Shown: piece by piece, positions 1 to 5,211 of the stretch
How positions within the stretch are numbered: position 1 is the stretch's first letter
Layout of the letters: each line of letters opens with the position of its first letter
Assembly (NCBI GenBank): GCA_003156235.1
Contig: PMGP01000459.1
Coordinates: forward strand, 1 to 5,714
Source of the DNA: Acidobacteriaceae bacterium
Lineage (GTDB): Bacteria > Acidobacteriota > Terriglobia > Terriglobales > Acidobacteriaceae
DNA: 5,714 nucleotides
Reading direction: 5' to 3'
Position numbers and translations under genes: made by a program
The notes under the pieces: model-generated
What the model saw: only the letters and a program-made list of their open reading frames with translations
The model's database searches: none
What the model was told of the DNA's origin: nothing

Positions 1-701
1 ACCGCGCCATCCTCGACGGCCTGGAATATCGCGGCACCATGTTCATCCAGGCTTTCACTACCTGCCAGCCGGAGCACGGCGTCGCCGACGACATGGCCCT
101 CATCCAGGCCCAGCGCGTGCGCGACTCCCGCGGCGTCCCCGAGTTCGTCTTCAACCCTCGCCTCGGTGAAACCTATCAGGAGGCGCTGGACATCAAGGGC
201 AATCCGTCCATTGATCTCGATTGGTACGAGACCAAGAACAAGGTGACCGGCGAAACCTCCCATTACACCGTAGCCCACTGGTGCGTCACCGAAGCCCGCT
301 TCCGCAATCACCTGAAAAAAATCAAGCCCGAAGCCGCAGCCAAGCTCATCCCGCTCGATAACATGCTGGTCCGCATCACGCAGCAGGACGTGGTCTACCG
401 CCGCTATCTAACCCCCGGCCACCGCGCCTTCATCCCCGACTTCGGCGTCTACATTACAGTCGAAGACGCGGGCAAAACAACTTATTACGCTCTCTCGCGC
501 CAGTTAGTCATGTTCTGCGTAGAGCGCCGCAAGGCATGGCGGATGCTGCAATCGAAATCCGGCATTGTCAACAAGGAATACGCCGCCCAGCGCGACCTCC
601 TCGCCGAAGTAGATGCGGGCAAGCTGCCATTGGAAGAGTTTCTAACTCGTGGCCACGAACTCATCAAGGAACGGCTGGCCGCTACGCCGATCAAGGCGTA
701 A
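1..701 (+). CDS. C-terminal part of a pyruvate/2-oxoacid:ferredoxin oxidoreductase-like protein (5' end outside window)
   Basis: The frame is open from the first base, so this is the 3' part of a longer gene. The ATG at 39 is internal, because 12 in-frame codons precede it without a stop. 232 residues are visible, ending in TAA at 699-701. Near the start is YRGTMFIQAFTTCQPEHGV, which matches the pattern of the thiamine-diphosphate domain of pyruvate:ferredoxin oxidoreductases: a Tyr-x-Gly segment, a hydrophobic strand, then Cys-x-x-x-His-Gly (C21, H25 of the fragment). In that family the enzyme decarboxylates a 2-oxoacid with CoA and passes electrons to ferredoxin or flavodoxin in the cytoplasm. 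The remaining roughly 200 residues are charged and soluble, with no iron-sulfur cysteine cluster and no membrane segment. I recall similar C-termini in large fused oxidoreductases of acidobacteria, but cannot name the substrate. Another TPP-dependent oxidoreductase (for example indolepyruvate type) is possible. The gene converges on the peptidase gene and ends just before a strong hairpin. Confidence 0.6.
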   Translation, partial: RAILDGLEYRGTMFIQAFTTCQPEHGVADDMALIQAQRVRDSRGVPEFVFNPRLGETYQEALDIKGNPSIDLDWYETKNKVTGETSHYTVAHWCVTEARFRNHLKKIKPEAAAKLIPLDNMLVRITQQDVVYRRYLTPGHRAFIPDFGVYITVEDAGKTTYYALSRQLVMFCVERRKAWRMLQSKSGIVNKEYAAQRDLLAEVDAGKLPLEEFLTRGHELIKERLAATPIKA

Positions 702-716
702 TCCAGCTCAATCGTC

Positions 717-758
717 AAACGCACAGAACGCGGACCAAGGTCCGCGTTCTGTGCGTTT
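717..758. terminator. Bidirectional intrinsic terminator candidate between convergent genes
   Basis: A perfect 20-bp inverted repeat pairs 717-736 with 739-758; its core arm is CGCACAGAACGCGGACC. Only two bases (AA) separate the arms, so the real loop is probably four bases. The ends are AAA on the left and TTT on the right, giving a short T-run after the GC-rich stem on both strands (TTTAT on +, TTTGAC on -). It starts 15 bases after the + strand gene's stop and lies 29 bases after the - strand peptidase gene's stop, as expected for a shared terminator. The T-tracts are short, so termination could be partial. Confidence 0.75.
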
Positions 759-787
759 ATAAAAATGAAGTTAACTCGACAAACGGC

Positions 788-3223
788 CTATTTCTCGATA
801 GCAAGCACGTCATAGTAATAGTTAATTGATGCACGCTTGACTGGAGACGGCAGTTTGGGCAGCGGCACGGTTTGGTCGATGGTCGTCGAACCGAAGATTG
901 CCGCCGCGCCCAGCTGAAAGATTCTGCCGTCTGCCAGTTCCAGATAGATCGGCACCATCATCCGGAAGTTTGCCGAAACTCCCGACTGAGTCAGCTTAAA
1001 GTGCAGGAATGTAGTATCGCCGTTCTGTGTTACCTGTCCCTCGAAGTGATACGCCGGCAACTCCATTCCATACACATACTCGTTGAAGAACCAATCCATG
1101 CGGTGATTGCCTTCCAGGTCCATTCCGGGGCTCATGTGCCTTTCCACCACGGCCTTGAAGTCTTCGGTTGTGGCAGCTCGCAGCCGGTAACTCGCCAGAA
1201 GGTCGTGCATGGTATCGATGAAACGTTGATCCCCGTCCTTGGGCGTCCACATCATCATCCGGATCATGTGCAGAATATACGCGCCCTTGGGATAGACCAG
1301 ATCCTCGTAGATGTTCCATCCCACATTGGGAGAACTGAGCCGAATGCCCATCGTGACCGGGCCTACATCGATAGGACGAAAACCATACTGGTTTTTATCG
1401 GTGAGCAGTTTCCGTTCTTGCTTCCAAAACTCTCGAAAATCGTCCGGCTTGGGCCGCGTGAGTTGCAGGAAAATGGAGGCCGAGGCATTCGCAAAACCTT
1501 CGCTCATCCACTGGTCGCGATAACTCCGGAAGCCTACCGTCTGCCCCCACCACTGGTGCGACACCTCGTGCGGGGTAACGACCTTCCAGTACATATCTTC
1601 CGGATGCAATCCCAGTAAATGCTGCTGCGTCTGGTCGAGAAAGCCGCAGATGGGCAAATAGACCAGCATCGGCCAGCTTTGCCCGTAGTAGCAGGCTGAC
1701 TGTTGAGTAATGGCGATATGGTTGAAAGGCAACGGGCCGAAGTACGCGGTATAAAGCCGCGCCGCTACCTCGCCCTGACTGAGTTGCACGGGCAGCATGG
1801 ACGGCGTGTCAACGTCGCCCGTAGCCACGTCATCCTGCGAAATGCGAGGCCGACTTGTCGGGAGGCTGTCCACTCTGGTAAAACTGTCAGGCGGCGCCGT
1901 GTTGGCATACGCATCAATGACCAGGTCGTCGCCAGATTTGCTTTGCACCTTGGCCTCTTTCATGACAAATTTACCTAGATTGAAGCCCACCACTGCAAGC
2001 GGTACGTCGGTTTTCCACTCGGTCGTCGTAATCTTGCCATCGCTGTTCTCGCTCACCTTGGTTCCGGTGGCAATCAATTGAAGTCCCTTGGGGACATGAA
2101 AGAGCATGTGGTAGGTGGCATAGTCGCCCAGTCCGCTGGACCCATTGGGATACCAGCTTTGCCGCGCGATGGGATAGTAGTTATTGCCGCCCTCGTTCCT
2201 CACTACGTCCTTGCCGCTATATGCAATGCGAATCGTCGACGATTCACCTCGTTTCAAAGGCTGGGCTAACACTACACCGAAGTCAGCGTCTTCATCCTTT
2301 TTCTCCTGCACAAAATCCAGCGGATCGCCCTTCTCGGTCTCCACGCGGCTTACGCGCAACGTGGGATAAAGAGCGAGCGGCGCCACCGCTACGCCGTCCT
2401 GCTCGGCCACCAGGTGAACCGTCGCCAGCCCGGTGAGAAAGCCATTTCTCTCGATGGAAACATCGAGGTTCTCGTTGTCGATACGGCAGGTTTCATTCTG
2501 CTCGTTTCCCTTGCCGCCGCCGCGGGCCATATCCGTTGCCGCGTGAAAGGCGCTAAGATAAATCGCGCCCCAGTCGCTCCAGTTCAGCAGCGAAATCTCC
2601 TCCGGCTCCACATCACTCGCCCCGTGCGAATCCACCCGGAAGACAAGATGCGAATTCGTCTTTCCGTGGATGGCCGCCAGGAAAAACCCTCCTGGAGCCG
2701 GACTCAGAACGTCTTCCAGCAGCCGCAGATCGAGATTCTCTTTGAGCTTGGTCCGCGCAAAGTTGTGAAAATCCTCTGCCGCCTTGGCGTAAACCGAGTC
2801 TGGCTCACCGTTGCCTGTCGATGCCTTGTGCAACTCCGCAGCAGTTGTGTCCGTAAAACGCAACACCACGCGGTCGAAATCTTCATCAAACTCCTCGGAG
2901 TGATTGAGAATGGACAGATTGTGCCGCTCCTGCACGTTGGGCGGCGTGATGTGCAGATGGCCATCGCCTTTGAAGACCGCGCCCGTTACCTTGCCGTTCA
3001 CCTTGCCATAAAAGGCAAAACTCCCGCTGCGAAAGGTGAAGGTGGCCGCATCGCGGCGCAACTCCAGGTTGCTGACCGTGATGACATCGTCGCCCGGCAA
3101 CAGGCCACGCAATTGCTGGTAGATGGCATTAGTGTTGGCGGCGTGTTGCGCCCACATCATTCCACTGTAATTGGCAAGAAGAAGGACAGCGAGCAAGTAA
3201 GACGTACGATAACGAAGCGTCAA
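788..3223 (-). CDS. Secreted M1-family (gluzincin) zinc metallopeptidase
   Basis: Complete gene of 811 residues. Residues 1-25 form a Sec signal peptide: R4 and R6, a hydrophobic core at about 8-20, and likely cleavage after MWA (A25). There is no lipobox Cys, so the product is probably periplasmic or exported. Residues 36-440 are beta-rich N-terminal regions. A Ser/Asp/Pro-rich linker at about 441-480 precedes the catalytic part (about 481-720). The zinc site is HEVSH at 552-556, followed after exactly 18 residues by E575 (SEGFAN), the M1 spacing. H552, H556 and E575 would bind zinc and E553 would be the general base. Y644 in YPKGA aligns with the conserved Tyr of M1 enzymes (YEKGA). The substrate-anchoring GXMEN motif is absent: the equivalent site reads GQSWP (514-518). 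The family cleaves peptides, usually from the N-terminus, but the altered motif leaves specificity open. A C-terminal beta region of about 90 residues ends the protein. The start is TTG, the only plausible start after an in-frame TAA at 3245-3247, and it has a good ribosome site. No adjacent gene suggests a substrate. Confidence 0.88.
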   Translation of the reverse strand: MTLRYRTSYLLAVLLLANYSGMMWAQHAANTNAIYQQLRGLLPGDDVITVSNLELRRDAATFTFRSGSFAFYGKVNGKVTGAVFKGDGHLHITPPNVQERHNLSILNHSEEFDEDFDRVVLRFTDTTAAELHKASTGNGEPDSVYAKAAEDFHNFARTKLKENLDLRLLEDVLSPAPGGFFLAAIHGKTNSHLVFRVDSHGASDVEPEEISLLNWSDWGAIYLSAFHAATDMARGGGKGNEQNETCRIDNENLDVSIERNGFLTGLATVHLVAEQDGVAVAPLALYPTLRVSRVETEKGDPLDFVQEKKDEDADFGVVLAQPLKRGESSTIRIAYSGKDVVRNEGGNNYYPIARQSWYPNGSSGLGDYATYHMLFHVPKGLQLIATGTKVSENSDGKITTTEWKTDVPLAVVGFNLGKFVMKEAKVQSKSGDDLVIDAYANTAPPDSFTRVDSLPTSRPRISQDDVATGDVDTPSMLPVQLSQGEVAARLYTAYFGPLPFNHIAITQQSACYYGQSWPMLVYLPICGFLDQTQQHLLGLHPEDMYWKVVTPHEVSHQWWGQTVGFRSYRDQWMSEGFANASASIFLQLTRPKPDDFREFWKQERKLLTDKNQYGFRPIDVGPVTMGIRLSSPNVGWNIYEDLVYPKGAYILHMIRMMMWTPKDGDQRFIDTMHDLLASYRLRAATTEDFKAVVERHMSPGMDLEGNHRMDWFFNEYVYGMELPAYHFEGQVTQNGDTTFLHFKLTQSGVSANFRMMVPIYLELADGRIFQLGAAAIFGSTTIDQTVPLPKLPSPVKRASINYYYDVLAIEK

Positions 3224-3231
3224 AGCGATAG

Positions 3232-3236
3232 CTCCT
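3232..3236 (-). promoter_or_regulatory. Ribosome binding site fixing the TTG start of the M1 peptidase
   Basis: On the - strand the sequence reads AGGAG, then eight bases, then TTG at 3223-3221. This near-consensus Shine-Dalgarno at good spacing, with an in-frame stop a few codons upstream and a signal peptide directly downstream, supports the non-ATG start. Confidence 0.7.
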
Positions 3237-3323
3237 ACCTGAAATTATTTACATGCACCAGTATCAAGGATGGAAATGGGTTGCGCCGAAAAAATGCGAT
3301 GATGCCGGGAACTGAATCACCGG

Positions 3324-3337
3324 CCGGGTGCCGGGTG
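3324..3337. repeat. Two tandem copies of CCGGGTG
   Basis: CCGGGTG occurs at 3324-3330 and again at 3331-3337, directly abutting. The second copy runs into the GTGCCCCA edge of hairpin repeat A, so the duplication sits at the border of that element. Confidence 0.6.
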
Positions 3338-3365
3338 CCCCAGGTCCGGACTCTCGGACCTGGGA
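3335..3365 (+). repeat. Hairpin repeat, copy A (GTGCCCCA family)
   Basis: Begins GTGCCCCA (3335-3342) and ends TGGGA (3361-3365). Arms CCCAGGTCCG (3339-3348) and CGGACCTGGG (3355-3364) form a perfect 10-bp stem around a six-base loop, GACTCT. No T-tract follows on either strand, so it is a poor intrinsic terminator. It shares both outer edges with copies at 3898-3937 and 5089-5171, all in the same orientation. It lies about 110 bases upstream of the peptidase start, on the 5' side of that gene. Confidence 0.7.
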
Positions 3366-3388
3366 AGGGTCACACTCTCCCAGTCTGC

Positions 3389-3469
3389 TCTGCCGAAGGC
3401 GTCTGCCCCACCGCAGGTCCTCCTGGACAGCCTGCCCTGCGCGTAGTGGAAGGGGCCAGTCTTGGCAGA
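3389..3469. other. Compact nested-stem region (possible structured RNA or decayed repeat)
   Basis: TCTGCC (3389-3394) pairs with GGCAGA (3464-3469). After a one-base bulge AAG (3396-3398) pairs with CTT (3461-3463), and further in CCCC (3406-3409) can pair with GGGG (3452-3455). Inside that, GCAGG (3413-3417) pairs with CCTGC (3431-3435), and TCC (3418-3420) with GGA (3425-3427) around the loop TCCT. The pairs are nested, as in one long imperfect hairpin. No promoter or terminator is apparent, and a region this GC-rich can fold by chance, so function is unproven. Confidence 0.35.
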
Positions 3470-3660
3470 AAATTACCCTCCATCGGCGCACAATCTCAAT
3501 TGGAGGTCCGAGCGGGCAATGAGGTCAAACGGTAGCCGAGCGCCGAAAAGGGTCGAGCGGGAACTGGAATGCTATGGCTCCGCGCGCGGTCCGTACCACC
3601 AATTCAGCTTGCCCACACCCCCTACCATGTGAAGGCCGTTTTTCGACCCATCGTCTCTTG

Positions 3661-3720
3661 TAAGCAACACATAATAAATAGATTACAATTTCTACCTATT
3701 GACGAATCAGTAACAGAAAA
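3661..3720. other. Low-GC patch in intergenic region
   Basis: These 60 bases are only about 27 % GC (16 of 60), against well over 50 % in the neighbouring genes. A TTGTAA/TTACAA inverted repeat spans 3658-3688 across its left edge. TTGACG at 3699-3704 resembles a -35 box, but nothing like a -10 box lies 16-18 bases away on that strand. It could be a promoter of unusual type, a protein-binding or melting region, or the trace of an insertion. Confidence 0.4.
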
Positions 3721-3736
3721 CCCCGTATTTTGCCCG

Positions 3737-3772
3737 TTTTCAGCCTAAAAAAGCGCTGATTTAACCTGAAAA
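3737..3772. repeat. Imperfect A/T-rich inverted repeat
   Basis: TTTTCAG (3737-3743) pairs with CTGAAAA (3766-3772). After a 2x2 internal loop, TAAA (3746-3749) pairs with TTTA (3760-3763), leaving a ten-base loop. The stem is weak as RNA but symmetrical, so an operator-like protein site is as likely as a hairpin. No adjacent gene start explains it. Confidence 0.4.
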
Positions 3773-3866
3773 TGCCTCTTTTTGCAAGCCCGCGTACTCT
3801 CCCCACTCAGGATTTTCGAGAGAGGGATTGCAAGCGAGAAATAGAGGCCATTGATGAAACACACTC

Positions 3867-3990
3867 TATTGATCCGGCTCAGAAGTTTTGAAACGCTGTG
3901 CCCCATCCATTCCGCGCTTTTTGCGGAATGGGTGGGAGGGAGTGTTGCATTTCTTTGGGGCCGGATCAGTAATGAATGGCCGGATCAATA
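3867..3990. mobile_element. MITE-like unit with 12-bp inverted ends enclosing hairpin B
   Basis: TATTGATCCGGC (3867-3878) is the exact inverse of GCCGGATCAATA (3979-3990), giving a 124-bp unit. Another copy of the right end, GGCCGGATCA, sits inside at 3959-3968 and duplicates 3978-3987. The 14-bp hairpin of repeat copy B lies inside. I see no protein coding and no clear target-site duplication flanking the ends. The layout fits a small non-autonomous element or a two-level hairpin, but with one copy in view a mobile origin is only inferred. Confidence 0.4.
3898..3937 (+). repeat. Hairpin repeat, copy B (GTGCCCCA family)
   Basis: Begins GTGCCCCATCC and ends GGGTGGGA. Arms 3902-3915 and 3923-3936 give a 14-bp stem with one T-G wobble (3906/3932) and the loop GCTTTTT. 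The outer half matches copy C base for base, including the wobble, while the inner half differs by paired changes. It lies about 80 bases beyond the motB stop, so it could stabilise or end the motA-motB transcript, though no T-tract follows on the - strand. Confidence 0.75.
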
Positions 3991-3991
3991 A

Positions 3992-4012
3992 CCGGCAGGC
4001 TCGCTGCCCCGG
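3992..4012 (-). terminator. Weak terminator candidate just after motB
   Basis: Immediately past the motB stop, GGCAG (3994-3998) and CTGCC (4004-4008) form a GC stem around GCTCG. Outer CCGG on both sides extends it with a two-base bulge. On the - strand it is followed by TTATT rather than a real T-run. It partly overlaps the right inverted end of the MITE-like unit, so transcripts may instead end further on, at or beyond hairpin B. Confidence 0.3.
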
Positions 4013-4013
4013 C

Positions 4014-5018
4014 TTACTTCTTCTTTCCCGGCAGCATGGCCTTGATCTTGTCCATCAGGCTGGGCTTGGCCGCCGGAGTGACTGCCGGAGGCTTTGCCGC
4101 CGGAGCTGCGACAGCCGGAGAAGCGGCAGCGGCGATAGCCGGAGGTGCAGGGTTGGCAGCGGGTTGTGCGGAAGGCTTAGCGCCCGGCGGCGTGGCTCCC
4201 TTCTCTGGCGGAGCGGGCGTCTTCGCGGATGCCGGCAGCGGCGTAGTTCCATTCACCACGCCCTCCGCCAACAGCGTCGGCACCTTTTCATTATCGTTCT
4301 TCACCAGTATCGAAACGCGCCGGTTAGAGGGGTCGGTGGGATTGTTTTTTACGCGCAGCATCTGGTCGGCATAGCCGCGCACCTGCGTCACCTGGTCGGG
4401 GCGCACACCGTCCTGCTGCAAAATCCGGCGTGCTGAATTGGCGCGATCTGCCGACAGATCCCAGTTGCTGTAACTGTTGTCGCTGGAGTATGGCGTCGCA
4501 TCGGTGTGGCCTTCGATCAGCAGCGAATTTGGCAGCGTCTTCAGCTCTTTGCCAAGCAGCGCCAGTAGCTCCTGGCCGTTATCGCTCAGTTTTGCGCTGC
4601 CGCTCTGGAAGAAGGTGCCGTTCTTGCCTTCGATCAGCTCTATGCGCAGACCCTCGGGAGTAATCGTCATATCAATCTGCTTGGAGAGATTCTCCAGTTC
4701 CTTGCGCGCCTTGATCTCCTGTTCCAGCTTGTCTTTCAACTTTTCTAGTTCGTTGGTGGACGTCTGCGCAATGGTTACACCGGTTCCGGTCATGGTGGTG
4801 CCCAGTAGCGCGCCTGTTCCCTTGGGATCGTTGAAGTAGCCGGAAACGGCCTTCTTCACCTTCTCACTCGAACCCATCAGCCACAACACGATGAACAACG
4901 ACATCATGGCGGTCACAAAGTCCGCATAAGCCACTTTCCACGCGCCGCCGTTGTGTCCCCCGCCGTGGCCGCCCTTTTTCTTGATGACGATGATCGGTTG
5001 CGTCTTGGATGATGCCAT
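4014..5018 (-). CDS. motB: Flagellar motor stator protein MotB
   Basis: 334 residues from the chosen ATG (5018). MotB anchors the MotA/MotB proton channel to peptidoglycan so that the stator can push on the rotor. In order: a short basic, Gly/His-rich cytoplasmic start (KKKGGHGGGHNGG, 13-25); one membrane helix (about 29-48) with D33 in YADFVTAMM, the proton-carrying Asp equivalent to E. coli D32; a plug segment after LMGSSEKV; a charged linker likely to be helical (about 88-116); an OmpA-type peptidoglycan-binding domain (about 118-240) with EGHTDATP, NWDLSADRA and NRRVSI; and a Pro/Ala-rich tail (about 263-320) ending in a basic segment, KIKAMLPGKKK. The frame runs 56 codons further upstream through the hairpin repeat, but that stretch has no family resemblance and the ATG at 5018 starts a normal MotB N-terminus. 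The gene follows motA on the same strand after an unusually long 193-bp gap. Confidence 0.93.
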   Translation of the reverse strand: MASSKTQPIIVIKKKGGHGGGHNGGAWKVAYADFVTAMMSLFIVLWLMGSSEKVKKAVSGYFNDPKGTGALLGTTMTGTGVTIAQTSTNELEKLKDKLEQEIKARKELENLSKQIDMTITPEGLRIELIEGKNGTFFQSGSAKLSDNGQELLALLGKELKTLPNSLLIEGHTDATPYSSDNSYSNWDLSADRANSARRILQQDGVRPDQVTQVRGYADQMLRVKNNPTDPSNRRVSILVKNDNEKVPTLLAEGVVNGTTPLPASAKTPAPPEKGATPPGAKPSAQPAANPAPPAIAAAASPAVAAPAAKPPAVTPAAKPSLMDKIKAMLPGKKK

Positions 5019-5030
5019 GATGCCGGCTTT

Positions 5031-5034
5031 CTCC
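5031..5034 (-). promoter_or_regulatory. Probable ribosome binding site of motB
   Basis: On the - strand GGGGAG (5036-5031) precedes the ATG at 5018, leaving 12 bases between. The purine-rich core is good but the spacing is on the long side. It is the best site near this start and supports the shorter protein over the extended frame. Confidence 0.5.
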
Positions 5035-5088
5035 CCGGAGGGCTTTACGGGCTCCAGGCCTCTGATCGTGTGAATCTGTAACAGCTCC

Positions 5089-5171
5089 GTGCCCCATCCT
5101 TTCGCCTGTTTTCTCCACCCCAGCACACATAATTCATGTGCTGGGGACCCCGGTCTGGCGAAAGGGTGGGA
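5089..5171 (+). repeat. Hairpin repeat, copy C (GTGCCCCA family, nested form) between motA and motB
   Basis: Begins GTGCCCCATCC and ends GGGTGGGA. The outer arms 5093-5106 and 5157-5170 form a 14-bp stem with one T-G wobble (5097/5166), at the same place as in copy B. Enclosed is a second, perfect 10-bp stem, CCCCAGCACA (5118-5127) with TGTGCTGGGG (5137-5146), around a nine-base loop. The element fills 83 of the 193 bases separating the motA stop from the motB start, so it would be transcribed in the stator mRNA. Confidence 0.8.
5117..5147 (+). repeat. Inner hairpin of copy C, resembling a separate unit of the same family
   Basis: Reads ACCCCA, then stem GCACA, loop, TGTGC, TGGGGA. The CCCCA...TGGGGA edges mimic the CCCCA...TGGGA edges of copy A. 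It lies inside the outer hairpin like one repeat inserted in another, or like a standard two-tier form of the element. Confidence 0.55.
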
Positions 5172-5211
5172 AAGTACAAACCTCAAGAAACAAAATCATG
5201 CGGTCAGAGAC

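Larger units (their letters stand above)
3224..4013. other. 790-bp gene-free stretch rich in inverted repeats
   Basis: No frame on either strand holds a recognisable protein. The open frames here are short or continue antisense into the peptidase or motB genes. The stretch must carry the peptidase promoter, on the - strand side near 3240-3330, but I find no convincing -35/-10 pair. It contains a 7-bp tandem duplication, two hairpins of the GTGCCCCA family, a compact nested-stem region, a low-GC patch, and a pair of 12-bp inverted repeats around the second hairpin; these are listed separately. The length and the density of inverted repeats are unusual between two co-oriented genes and suggest accumulated repeat elements. 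Confidence 0.7.

Noticed and set aside
39..701. Complete small protein starting at the ATG at 39
   Set aside because: The frame is open upstream to the window edge and the preceding codons continue the same domain pattern, so this is the end of a larger gene.
872..1618. + strand open frame of 248 codons
   Set aside because: Antisense to the C-terminal half of the peptidase gene. Its His/Arg-rich composition is typical of a shadow frame.
3246..3267. TTGATA and TAAATA as a promoter for the peptidase gene
   Set aside because: The boxes are only ten bases apart on the - strand, too close for a sigma-70 promoter (16-18).
3264..3491. - strand open frame of 75 codons
   Set aside because: It spans hairpin A and the nested-stem region, has no family resemblance, and is explained by the repeats.
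2414..3535. Long + strand open frame of 373 codons
   Set aside because: It lies almost wholly antisense to the M1 peptidase, whose signal peptide and catalytic motifs are unmistakable. The antisense translation is Arg-rich with no recognisable domain.
3888..4436. + strand open frame of 182 codons starting in the intergenic region
   Set aside because: It runs across hairpin B and then antisense through the Pro/Ala-rich tail of motB, with an Arg/Ser-rich shadow composition and no ribosome site seen.
3335..5171. CRISPR array formed by the repeated hairpins
   Set aside because: The copies are irregularly spaced (hundreds to over a thousand bases), differ in sequence, have no regular spacers, and no cas gene is present.
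5019..5186. 56-codon N-terminal extension of motB
   Set aside because: It reads through the hairpin repeat and has no MotB-like features. The ATG at 5018 directly begins a normal MotB N-terminus and has a purine-rich site upstream.
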